A stretch of DNA of 64,000 nucleotides from Micromonospora cabrerizensis (GTDB lineage Bacteria; Actinomycetota; Actinomycetes; Mycobacteriales; Micromonosporaceae), in assembly GCF_022230955.1 (NCBI RefSeq), contig NZ_JAKKFI010000103.1, positions 37,914 to 101,913 on the forward strand. The letters run 5' to 3'. This document shows positions 1 through 6,754 of the stretch, piece by piece (within the stretch, counting starts at the first letter, position 1; each line of letters begins with the position of its first letter). The notes beneath the pieces were generated by a model. That model saw only the letters and a list, made by a program, of their open reading frames with translations, was not told where the DNA came from and did not search any database. A program made the translations under genes and the position numbers.

Positions 1-510
1 TACCTGGAGGTGGCCGGGCACGTGGAACGGGACCTGGAACGGGTCGAGGAGGCGGTGTTCGCCCGCGACCGCTCGGCCGACATCCAGCACATCTACCAGC
101 TCAAACGGGAGGTGGTGGAGTTCAAGCGGGCGGTCCTGCCGTTGCAGGCGCCGATGCGGACGCTGCTCGACCCCGACGGCCCGCCCCGCGCCCTGCACCG
201 CTGGTTCGTCGACGTCGACGGCCGGCTGAGCAGGGCGGTGGACCGGGTGGCCGCGTACGACGACCTGCTCACCTCGATCGTCCAGTCGCGACTGGCGCAG
301 CTCGCCGTGGAGCAGAACAACGACATGCGCAAGATCGCGGCCTGGGCGGCGATCGCGGCCACCCAGACCGGCATCGCCGGCATCTACGGCATGAACTTCG
401 ACCACATGCCGGAGCTGGCCTGGCGCTACGGCTACGCCGGCGCCCTCGCCCTGATGGCGGCGGCCGCCCTGTTCCTGTACCGGCTGTTCCGCCGCTCCGG
501 CTGGCTCTGA
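1..510 (+). CDS. CorA-family magnesium/divalent cation transporter, C-terminal part (5' truncated)
   Basis: This is the C-terminal part of a CorA-type membrane channel for Mg2+ and related divalent cations. The frame is open at base 1, so the true start lies outside the window. A charged helical region rich in Glu and Arg comes first, as in the long stalk helix of CorA. It is followed by two membrane segments near the end, at about 330-390 and 430-490. The first ends in Y-G-M-N (384-395), the GMN selectivity motif that defines the family. A short basic cytoplasmic tail follows. CorA acts as a pentamer in the inner membrane. The next gene is 285 bp away, so no operon is visible downstream. Confidence 0.92.
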   Translation, partial: YLEVAGHVERDLERVEEAVFARDRSADIQHIYQLKREVVEFKRAVLPLQAPMRTLLDPDGPPRALHRWFVDVDGRLSRAVDRVAAYDDLLTSIVQSRLAQLAVEQNNDMRKIAAWAAIAATQTGIAGIYGMNFDHMPELAWRYGYAGALALMAAAALFLYRLFRRSGWL

Positions 511-560
511 CCCCTCCCCGGTAGGCCTGACCGCCCCGACCGGCCCCGACGGTCCTCCGG

Positions 561-640
561 CCGGCCCCGACCGTCTCGGCCGGCCCCGACCGCCCCGGCC
601 GGCCCCGACCGCCCCGGCCGGCCCCGACCGCCCGGGCCGG
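561..640. repeat. 19-bp GC tandem repeat in the gap after corA
   Basis: The unit CCGGCCCCGACCGCCCCGG recurs about four times. The CCCCGA core sits at 565, 584, 603 and 622, exactly 19 bp apart, with a degenerate outlier at 544. No reading frame is supported here. It adjoins the palindromic element at 642-719, so the 285-bp gap is almost wholly repeat DNA. Confidence 0.8.
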
Positions 641-641
641 C

Positions 642-719
642 TTGATCGACTCGGGTTCCTTGAAGTCGGGGTGTCGGACCCTCCCGGATACCGCGACTTC
701 CCTGAAGGCGAGTGGATCA
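642..719. repeat. REP-like palindromic element, copy A
   Basis: This is an imperfect inverted repeat of about 79 bp. The left arm runs from TTGATCGACTCGG through GAAGTCGGGG. The right arm, read in reverse complement, carries TGATCCACTCG and then GAAGTCGCGG. The same arm sequences recur at 57657-57749, so this is a dispersed family rather than a one-off terminator. It lies between corA and the next gene and could also act as a transcription stop. Confidence 0.7.
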
Positions 720-794
720 CGCAAGGACCGCGTGCCGCACCGACCGGCGGGAGCCGTCGCCGGTCGATGCCCGGCGGTGGGGCAGGATGGCGAC

Positions 795-1214
795 GTGGGT
801 AAGGGTGCGGGACGCCGACGGGCGAACACGACGGCGGGACGGGCCTGCCCGTGCGGTTCCGGCCACGCGTACGCGGACTGCTGCGCCCCGGCGCACGGCG
901 GCGACAGCCCGGCGGCGACGGCCGAGGCGCTGATGCGCTCCCGGTTCAGTGCCTTCGCCCTCGGCGACACCGGCTACCTGCTGCGCAGCTGGCACTCCTC
1001 GACCCGGCCCGCCGCTCTGGAGCTCGACCCGGGGCAGCGGTGGACCCGACTGGAGATCGTCAGGACCGAGCGGGGCGGCCTGCTCGACACCGCCGGCACG
1101 GTGACGTTCCACGCCCACTACCGGGCCGCGGGACGGCCCGGCACCCTGACCGAGCACAGCCGGTTCGTCCGCGAGGACGGCCGATGGGTCTACGTCGACG
1201 GTGACCAACCCTGA
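795..1214 (+). CDS. YchJ-like UPF0225 protein with SEC-C zinc motif
   Basis: A 139-residue protein of the YchJ/UPF0225 family. The N terminus has the SEC-C metal-binding signature C-P-C-G-S-G followed by D-C-C (about residues 18-32). The family's conserved A-L-M-R-S-R-(F/Y)-S-A-F block comes next, then an NTF2-like fold ending in R-F-V-R-E-D-G-R-W-V-Y. The biochemical role of the family is unknown; the Cys cluster probably binds zinc. I chose GTG at 795, with AGGA about 8 bp upstream. Upstream starts in the same frame would run through the palindromic repeat and add no conserved sequence. It stands alone, with a hairpin just after the stop. Confidence 0.85.
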   Translation: MGKGAGRRRANTTAGRACPCGSGHAYADCCAPAHGGDSPAATAEALMRSRFSAFALGDTGYLLRSWHSSTRPAALELDPGQRWTRLEIVRTERGGLLDTAGTVTFHAHYRAAGRPGTLTEHSRFVREDGRWVYVDGDQP

Positions 1215-1224
1215 CTGTCGAATT

Positions 1225-1256
1225 GGCGTAGGATCTCCTTGGCGTCGTCCTACGCC
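1225..1256 (+). terminator. Hairpin after the UPF0225 gene
   Basis: Perfect 9-bp arms GGCGTAGGA (1225-1233) and TCCTACGCC (1248-1256) with a 14-nt loop lie 11 bp after the stop codon. This suits a factor-independent or hairpin-assisted terminator, although no U-tract follows. Confidence 0.55.
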
Positions 1257-1269
1257 GCACCTCCCTCCC

Positions 1270-1370
1270 GGCGCTCACGCCGCCGGCAACGCGGAGGCAA
1301 AGGGGGCCCGGAGCCCTCGGGACGTGGTGCCACATGCCCCACTCCGGCGGGGTCGACGGGAGCGTGAGTC
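1270..1370 (+). other. Structured leader candidate upstream of the DUF4287 gene
   Basis: CTCACGC (1274-1280) can pair with GCGTGAG (1362-1368), closing a region that holds GGGC/GCCC (1304-1316) and CCCC/GGGG (1337-1352) hairpins. The region ends about 35 bp before the start at 1405. I could not fit it to any riboswitch class I know. In DNA this GC-rich, chance pairing is likely, so confidence is low. Confidence 0.25.
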
Positions 1371-1404
1371 CCGGTGACCGTGCCGTTGACCGGGAGCATG
1401 TGTG

Positions 1405-2175
1405 ATGACCAACCAGAGATCGTTCAAGGCCCGGGTCCGCACCCGGATGCAGAAGACCGGCGAAAGTTACACCGCCGCCCGCCGGCACCTGATCAACAAG
1501 GCCACCGAGCCGGCCACGACCCTGACCGCCGAGCCGGCCACGACCCTGACCGCCGAGCCGGCCACCGCCCTGGCCGCCGAGCCGGCCACGGCCCCGTCTC
1601 CCTCGTCCGCCGCGGCGCAGACCGAGCGGATCGCCGACGACCTGATCCGCGCCCGGACCGGCCGCGGCTGGGCCGACTGGTTCGCCCTGCTCGACGCCGC
1701 GACCGCCACCGAGCTGACCCACACCCAGATCGCCCGCCACCTGGTCACCGAGCACGAGGTGCCGGGCTGGTGGTCACAGACCATCACCGTCGGGTACGAG
1801 CAGGCACGCGGCCTGCGCGCGCCGGGTCAACGACGCGGCGGTGGCTTCGAGGCCAGCGCGAGCCGCACGGTGGCCGTGCCGGCGCTGCGCCTGTTCGAGG
1901 CGTTCGCCGACGAGACGGCACGCGCCCGCTGGCTGCCCGACGTCGAGCTGCGCGTCCGCACCGCCACCGCGCCGCGCAGTTTCCGGGCCGACTGGGCCGG
2001 TGGCCCGACCCGGATCGTCGTCGGCTTCGACGCTGTCGGCGAGTCGAAGGCCCGGGTCAGCGTGCTGCACGAGAAGCTGACCGGAGCCGAGCAGGCCGCC
2101 GAGCTGAAGGCGTACTGGCGGGAGCGGCTCGCCGCGTTGAAGGCCCTGCTCGAGTCGAACGGAGACCACCGATGA
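1405..2175 (+). CDS. DUF4287 / SRPBCC (AHSA1-like) fusion protein
   Basis: About 256 residues in four parts. The N-terminal stretch (residues 1-32) carries the K-T-G-E-S-Y-T-A-A-R-R-H-L motif common in actinobacterial DUF4287 proteins. A linker of 8-residue repeats (E-P-A-T-T-L-T-A) follows. Next is the DUF4287 domain with W-(A)-D-W-F-A-L-L-D and E-H-x-V-P-G-W-W near residues 90-135. The C-terminal 110 residues look like an SRPBCC/AHSA1 ligand-binding fold. Function is unknown. ATG 1405 follows GGGAG at 1392-1396; GTG 1402 is the alternative. Its stop overlaps the next start (ATGA), so the two genes are probably translated together. Confidence 0.8.
   Translation: MTNQRSFKARVRTRMQKTGESYTAARRHLINKATEPATTLTAEPATTLTAEPATALAAEPATAPSPSSAAAQTERIADDLIRARTGRGWADWFALLDAATATELTHTQIARHLVTEHEVPGWWSQTITVGYEQARGLRAPGQRRGGGFEASASRTVAVPALRLFEAFADETARARWLPDVELRVRTATAPRSFRADWAGGPTRIVVGFDAVGESKARVSVLHEKLTGAEQAAELKAYWRERLAALKALLESNGDHR
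1507..1595 (+). repeat. 24-bp in-frame tandem repeat in the DUF4287 gene linker
   Basis: GAGCCGGCCACG begins copies at 1507, 1531, 1555 and 1579, so the period is 24 bp and encodes E-P-A-T-(T/A)-L-(T/A)-A. The last copy is partial. The array only lengthens the linker and is likely variable between strains. Confidence 0.85.
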
Positions 2176-2558
2176 CCATGACGTTCATCAACCTGCCGGT
2201 GCGCGACCTGACCACCGCCGCCGAGTTCTACCGGGCGCTCGGGTTCAGCAGCGACCAGGCAGACCTGGACGGGGACACCATGGTCCTCACCGTCTCCGAC
2301 AACACTCGGCTGGTGCTGCACCTCCGCTCCGGCTTCGAGTCGTACACCGGGGTCGCCGCGACGGACACGGAGACCAGCCGGGAGGTCGTCGTCGGGCTGT
2401 CGGCGCAGAGCCGCGAGCAGGTCGACGAGCTGGTCGACAAGGCGGCGGTCGCCGGCGGGCAGTCGCTCGGGCCGGGGATGGCCAACGGGCCCATGTACAT
2501 GCGCGGTTTCCGCGACCTCGACGGCCACCAGTGGTCGTTCCTGCACATGGCCGGCTGA
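2172..2558 (+). CDS. VOC superfamily (glyoxalase/bleomycin resistance-like) protein
   Basis: A 128-residue protein with two beta-alpha-beta-beta-beta halves typical of the vicinal oxygen chelate fold. The N-terminal I-N-L-P-V-R-D-L and A-E-F-Y-R-A-L-G-F are the standard VOC opening, and F-R-D-L-D-G-H-Q-W-S-F is the closing motif with a candidate metal or substrate residue. Substrate is unknown. The N-terminal D-x-Y-type metal ligands are not obvious, as in many lactoylglutathione-lyase-like proteins of unknown role. The start ATG overlaps the upstream stop by 4 bp, so it is in an operon with the DUF4287-SRPBCC gene. Confidence 0.88.
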   Translation: MTMTFINLPVRDLTTAAEFYRALGFSSDQADLDGDTMVLTVSDNTRLVLHLRSGFESYTGVAATDTETSREVVVGLSAQSREQVDELVDKAAVAGGQSLGPGMANGPMYMRGFRDLDGHQWSFLHMAG

Positions 2559-2604
2559 CCGTGCGGCCCGGCGGCGGCCTCCTCGGGCCGCCGCCGGGCC
2601 CCGG

Positions 2605-3990
2605 TCACTGCCGGCCGCGCGCCGCAGCCGCCGTGCTGCTGGCGGGCACGACCGTCGGGCGCCGGCGGGCCAGCAGCACCAGGCCCAGGACGAGGTACGG
2701 CCCGGCTGCCACCGCGAACGCCACCGCGTTGCCGACCGCCGTGGCGAGCAGACCGTAGCCGGCGTACGTCCCGATGATCAGCAGGTCGGTGGCCATCCCG
2801 GCCAGCGACGTGACGGTGGCGCGGCTGTTGCCGGTGATCCTGGCCTGGAGCCGCGCGTCGGCCAGCACGGTGGCCAGCTGCGCGGCACCGAACCCCAGTG
2901 CGAGCAGCACGAAGCCGGCCGGTCGCCCGGTCAACGCGCCACCGGCCAACCCGACACCGACCACGCCCAGCAAAGCGGCGTAGCCCCGGCGGCCCAGCCG
3001 CTCCCCCACTCCGGCCAGCAGCCCACCGACGGTCACCCCGGCCCAGAGCAGCAGGAGCAGCAGCGGCACGACCTCCGCCCGCACGCCGGTGTCCAGGGCC
3101 AGCAGCGGGCTGTACTCGTCCAGGGCGCCCCAGTCGGCGGCGACCAGGGCGACCAGCAGCACGGCTGACCGTACCGGCGGACGGGTGCGCACCTGCGTCA
3201 CCCCGGCCCGCAGGGTGTCCCACCAACCGAGGTCGCCGTCGTCGTCCGGGTGGGCTGACTGTGAGCCCTCCGGCTCCCGGCTCGCCGGCAACGCCGCGGC
3301 CACGGGCCGTACGGCAGCGACCGGGCCGTGCCCGCTGGCCGCGACGGGCACAGCCGGGACGGGCACAGCCGGGCCGGGCACGTCGGCCGGGCTGTCGGCG
3401 GGCGCGCGGTGCTCCGGGAACCGGGCGGCGACGATCGTGGCGAGCAGGCAGGCGAGCACGCTGGCCGCGCCGACCGCCGGGTACCCGCCGACGGCGAGCA
3501 CCGGGCCGGCGAGCACTCCGGAGACCACCACGCCCAGCACACCGGCCGTGCGCGCACGCCCGAGCACCCGGGCGTACCGGCCGACCGCGCCAAGCCGGTC
3601 CAACTCGGTCCAGACCAGCGCCTCCAGCGCACCGGAGACGAGCGCTCCACCGGCACCCCAGAGGAGGAAACCGACCGCGAACGCGGGGTACGACGGCAGC
3701 AGGACCCACAGTGCGAACCCGGCGGCGGCCACCAGCGGGGCGAGGCACAACAGCAGCCGACGGGACACCACGTCGGCCCACGCGCCGGACGGCACCTCGA
3801 ACAGGATGCCGGCGGCCGACCAGATGACGAACAGCGACGAGATCTGCCCCACCGACAACCCGGTGTCGGCGAAGAACACCACGTACAGCGGATAGAGCAG
3901 GACGAGGTCACTGAGGAACGCGTACCCGTAGAGGGTGGCCGTCAGCCGGCGGACCGCCGGGTCGGGCACGCGCGAAGCGATGAGGATCAT
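2605..3990 (-). CDS. MFS transporter (12 membrane segments predicted)
   Basis: A 461-residue major facilitator. The first half (about residues 15-190) has six hydrophobic segments. Between TM2 and TM3 is the family motif region F-E-V-P-S-G-A-W-A-D, the variant typical of MFS drug-efflux-like and uncharacterised actinobacterial carriers. A Pro/Ala-rich, acidic cytoplasmic loop (about 195-250) separates the halves. The second half has six more segments. The substrate cannot be told from sequence. The gene is monocistronic: the MscS-like gene upstream on the same strand ends in a strong terminator at 4152-4186. Confidence 0.88.
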   Translation of the reverse strand: MILIASRVPDPAVRRLTATLYGYAFLSDLVLLYPLYVVFFADTGLSVGQISSLFVIWSAAGILFEVPSGAWADVVSRRLLLCLAPLVAAAGFALWVLLPSYPAFAVGFLLWGAGGALVSGALEALVWTELDRLGAVGRYARVLGRARTAGVLGVVVSGVLAGPVLAVGGYPAVGAASVLACLLATIVAARFPEHRAPADSPADVPGPAVPVPAVPVAASGHGPVAAVRPVAAALPASREPEGSQSAHPDDDGDLGWWDTLRAGVTQVRTRPPVRSAVLLVALVAADWGALDEYSPLLALDTGVRAEVVPLLLLLLWAGVTVGGLLAGVGERLGRRGYAALLGVVGVGLAGGALTGRPAGFVLLALGFGAAQLATVLADARLQARITGNSRATVTSLAGMATDLLIIGTYAGYGLLATAVGNAVAFAVAAGPYLVLGLVLLARRRPTVVPASSTAAAARGRQ

Positions 3991-4151
3991 GGGGCCTTCC
4001 CGTGGGAGTGGAGACGGACACCGGACGTGCGGTGCCGGTGGTGGCCCACGGGATCGGCCAACGCTGCTGGATCAATGTCGCCAGGTCATGTCAGCGATGC
4101 TAGACGCGCACCGCCGCTCCGGCCAGCGCTTTCAACGTGCCGCGCAACGCG

Positions 4152-4186
4152 AGGCGGGGCGGGATCCGATCGATCCCGCCCCGCCT
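4152..4186 (-). terminator. Strong terminator after the MscS-like gene
   Basis: Perfect 15-bp arms AGGCGGGGCGGGATC (4152-4166) and GATCCCGCCCCGCCT (4172-4186) enclose a 5-nt loop. It lies 14 bp past the stop of the minus-strand gene at 4200 and separates it from the MFS gene. Confidence 0.8.
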
Positions 4187-4199
4187 GAACGACTGATGG

Positions 4200-5303
4200 T
4201 CAGCGCCGGTCCACCGGCGGAATGACCGTGGTGCTCTCGCTGTCGTCGCTGGTACGCGGGCTAGGCACCGCGCCGCCGCTGCTCACCACCTGGGTCGTGT
4301 CGGCGTCGCCGCCGCCCCGGCTGAGCCTCTCGGTGGTGTCCGCATCGACGCCGCCCCGGCTGACCACCTGAGTGGCCTCCGCGTCGGTCGGTCGCGAGAC
4401 CACCTGGGTCGTGTCCCCGTCGGTCGGCCGGGTCACCACCTGCGTGGCCTCCACGTCGGCCGGTCGGGTCACCACCTGGGTGGCCTCCGCGTCGGTCGGT
4501 CGGGTCAGCATCTGGGTGCTCTCCGGGTCGTCGGTCCCGAACGACGGCCGGGTCGGCTCGGCGGGGGCAGCCGCCGCCCGGGCCAGCTCGGCTTCGGCGT
4601 CGCGGCGACCCTCGCGGTAGGCGCGGGTGTGCGCGGCGATCAGCTGCGACTCCTGCTCGGCGCGGGTCAGCCACGCCTCCCAACGGCTCTGCATCGGACG
4701 GATCAGGCCACCGCCGACGCCGACGACGAGGATGCCACCGATCGTGGCCAGCACCGCGATCAGAACGGGGGTGGTGACCGCGGTGGCGACCCCGATCTGG
4801 TTGAGGGCGGCGATGACGCCGAGGCCGAGGATGAACACCGAGGCGATGGTGGCCAGCACCCGGCCGTACGACAGGCCGCCGAGCGCGCCGCTGATGATGT
4901 CCTTGACCGCGTTGGCGATGGCGGCGGCCACCACGACGATGACGATCGCGACGAACGCGCGCGGCAGCCACGCGATCACCGCGCCGAGCAGGTCGGAGAT
5001 CGGGTTGGGACCCCAGATGCCGAAGGCGAGCTGAAGGGTGAACAGGAGCAAGCCGTAGTAGACGAGCTTCGCGACGATGTCGCTGGCGTCGTACCGGGAG
5101 CGGCTCAACGCGCGGCGGACGCCGCCACGCTCGACGGCGCGGTCGAAGCCCACCCGTTCCAGGACCTTCTCCACGATCTTCAGCGCGGCCTTGGCGATCA
5201 GCCATCCGGCCACCAGGATCGCCAGGAAGGCGACGGCCTTGGGCAGGAAGAGCATCACCGAGCGGAGGGCGTCGCCCACCGCGTCGCTGACGTTGTCACT
5301 CAT
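4200..5303 (-). CDS. Mechanosensitive-channel-like (MscS-related) membrane protein with repetitive TQVV tail
   Basis: 367 residues. The first 205 contain about five hydrophobic segments (near 17-40, 77-97, 112-135, 148-170 and 178-200) resembling the conserved TM-helix modules of small MscS/CmpX-type channels, which open under membrane tension and release solutes. No typical MscS beta domain is seen. After a charged helix (205-245) comes a disordered acidic tail with seven repeats of about 12 residues, (E/D)-(A/S/T)-T-Q-V-V-(T/S)-R-P-T-D (residues 261-343). The tail resembles phospho-threonine FHA-binding sites, but that is inference. The gene is monocistronic with its own terminator. Confidence 0.75.
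   Translation of the reverse strand: MSDNVSDAVGDALRSVMLFLPKAVAFLAILVAGWLIAKAALKIVEKVLERVGFDRAVERGGVRRALSRSRYDASDIVAKLVYYGLLLFTLQLAFGIWGPNPISDLLGAVIAWLPRAFVAIVIVVVAAAIANAVKDIISGALGGLSYGRVLATIASVFILGLGVIAALNQIGVATAVTTPVLIAVLATIGGILVVGVGGGLIRPMQSRWEAWLTRAEQESQLIAAHTRAYREGRRDAEAELARAAAAPAEPTRPSFGTDDPESTQMLTRPTDAEATQVVTRPADVEATQVVTRPTDGDTTQVVSRPTDAEATQVVSRGGVDADTTERLSRGGGDADTTQVVSSGGAVPSPRTSDDSESTTVIPPVDRR
4275..4523 (-). repeat. 36-bp coding repeats (T-Q-V-V units) in the channel tail
   Basis: Seven in-frame repeats, five at exactly 36 bp and two at 39 bp. Each places a Thr followed by Gln and two hydrophobics after acidic residues (T263, T275, T287, T299, T311, T324 and T337). One unit is diverged to T-E-R-L. 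The protein pattern is better kept than chance expansion would need. Confidence 0.85.
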
Positions 5304-5501
5304 ATGGTCATTCCTTCAGTGTGGGCGCAGCCGGGATGGTCAGCCCCGACCTACCCCCGACCCGAGTTGCGGAAACCCGAGTGATCATGAAGTGGCGCGC
5401 ACCTCTAGCGCGCCGTCGAGTCTTGGCAATATTCTCCGGAGTGCGTGCGGCCACTGGAGCTACTTTTCATCCCCCCGCCGTCGGCCGCAGGAGGAGATGT
5501 C

Positions 5502-6632
5502 ATGCACGTCGACCATTCCGAAGTGGATCGCCGAACCCTGTTGCGAGCCGGTCTCGGCGCCGCCACGGTCGCCGTCGTCGGGAGCGAACTGGCCTTCCCC
5601 GCCTCGGCGCAGGCCGCCCCCGGCACCGACCTGGACTGGATCATCAGCTGCGACGAGTGGGCCGCCCGCCCGCCGAAGGACCCGCTGTCGGTCAGCGCCA
5701 TCGCCACCAACAAGATCATCGTGCACCACATGGCGTTCCCGAACGTCACCGACTACTCCCGCGAGCAGGCGGTCAAACTGGCCCACGACTGCCAGGACCT
5801 GCACATGGACGGCAACGGCTGGTCGGACACCGGCCAGCACTTCACGGTGAGCCGCGGCGGCCACCTGCTGGAGGGCCGCCGGGGCAGCCTGGAGCGCCTC
5901 GAGGCCGGCGACCGCCAGATGATCTCGGCGCACTGCCCGGGCGAGAACGGCCGGGCCATCGGCATCGAGAACGAGGGCACCTACGTCACCGAGACGCCGC
6001 CGAAGGCGCTGACCGACTCGCTGGTCAAGCTCTGTGTCGCGATCTGCCGGCAGTACGGGCTGCACGCCCACGACATCTTCGGCCACTGGGACTTCCGCAC
6101 CACCGAGTGCCCGGGCGCCGCCTTCTACCGGCAGTTCCCCGAACTGCGTCGGCGGGTGCACACCGCCCTCGGCACGCCACTGGGCGACGTGCCGGCCCGC
6201 CGCTGGCCGGACCTGTGGCGCTTCGTCAACTCCCCCTCGGTCCGGGTGGTGCAGCACCTGCTCGCGTACCGGGGCTACGCGGTGACGGTCAGCGGCACGT
6301 TCGACGCCGCGACCGTGGCCGCCGTGCAGGACTGGCAGGCCCGCAACGGCATCGCGGTGGACGTGGACGCCACCCTCACCACGCCGACCTGGGAGACCCT
6401 GGCCCCCGAGCTGAACCAGCACGCCACCGGCGCGCCGGTCACGGCGGTGCAGGAGATCCTCGCCACCAAGGGGTACGCGGTCACCGTCACCGGGGCGTAC
6501 GACCACGCGACCCGGGCTGCGGTGCAGGACCTGCAGGCGCTGCACGGCCTGCCCCGCAACGGCAAGCTCAGCACGAGCACGTGGTGCACGGTGGTCGGCG
6601 GGTCGGTCCGCGAGTCCTTCCGGCGCCGGTGA
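5502..6632 (+). CDS. Tat-exported N-acetylmuramoyl-L-alanine amidase (PGRP fold) with two peptidoglycan-binding domains
   Basis: 376 residues. A Tat signal (D-R-R-T-L-L-R then a hydrophobic stretch, cleavage near A-Q-A, residues 36-38) sends it out folded. Residues 65-225 form an amidase-2/PGRP domain that cuts between MurNAc and L-Ala. The likely zinc ligands are H75 or H76 (I-V-H-H), H195 (G-H-W-D-F) and C203 (T-E-C-P-G). Two PG-binding-1 domains follow, each with a G-Y-A-V-T-V-(S/T)-G repeat. ATG 5502 has an excellent GGAGGAG site just upstream. It stands alone and its role is probably cell-wall turnover or defence. Confidence 0.9.
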   Translation: MHVDHSEVDRRTLLRAGLGAATVAVVGSELAFPASAQAAPGTDLDWIISCDEWAARPPKDPLSVSAIATNKIIVHHMAFPNVTDYSREQAVKLAHDCQDLHMDGNGWSDTGQHFTVSRGGHLLEGRRGSLERLEAGDRQMISAHCPGENGRAIGIENEGTYVTETPPKALTDSLVKLCVAICRQYGLHAHDIFGHWDFRTTECPGAAFYRQFPELRRRVHTALGTPLGDVPARRWPDLWRFVNSPSVRVVQHLLAYRGYAVTVSGTFDAATVAAVQDWQARNGIAVDVDATLTTPTWETLAPELNQHATGAPVTAVQEILATKGYAVTVTGAYDHATRAAVQDLQALHGLPRNGKLSTSTWCTVVGGSVRESFRRR

Positions 6633-6754
6633 GCCGGCGGCGGCGGTGCGGGGCGTACCCGCACCGCCGCCGGACGCGCCACGTCGTCCCTGACCAGCGC
6701 ACTGGATCGGCGGGGCCGGTTTGGCCAGAGGCGCGGGCGGAAAGAGTGCCGGGC

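Noticed and set aside
1214..1405. Riboswitch of a known class (cobalamin, SAM, c-di-GMP) upstream of the DUF4287 gene
   Set aside because: GGCAAA and GGGACG strings recall a c-di-GMP aptamer, but their order and spacing do not fit, and no core motif of the other classes is present.
1827..2546. Long minus-strand ORF opposite the DUF4287 and VOC genes
   Set aside because: Shadow ORF from high-GC codon bias; no recognisable domain and the plus-strand genes are clear.
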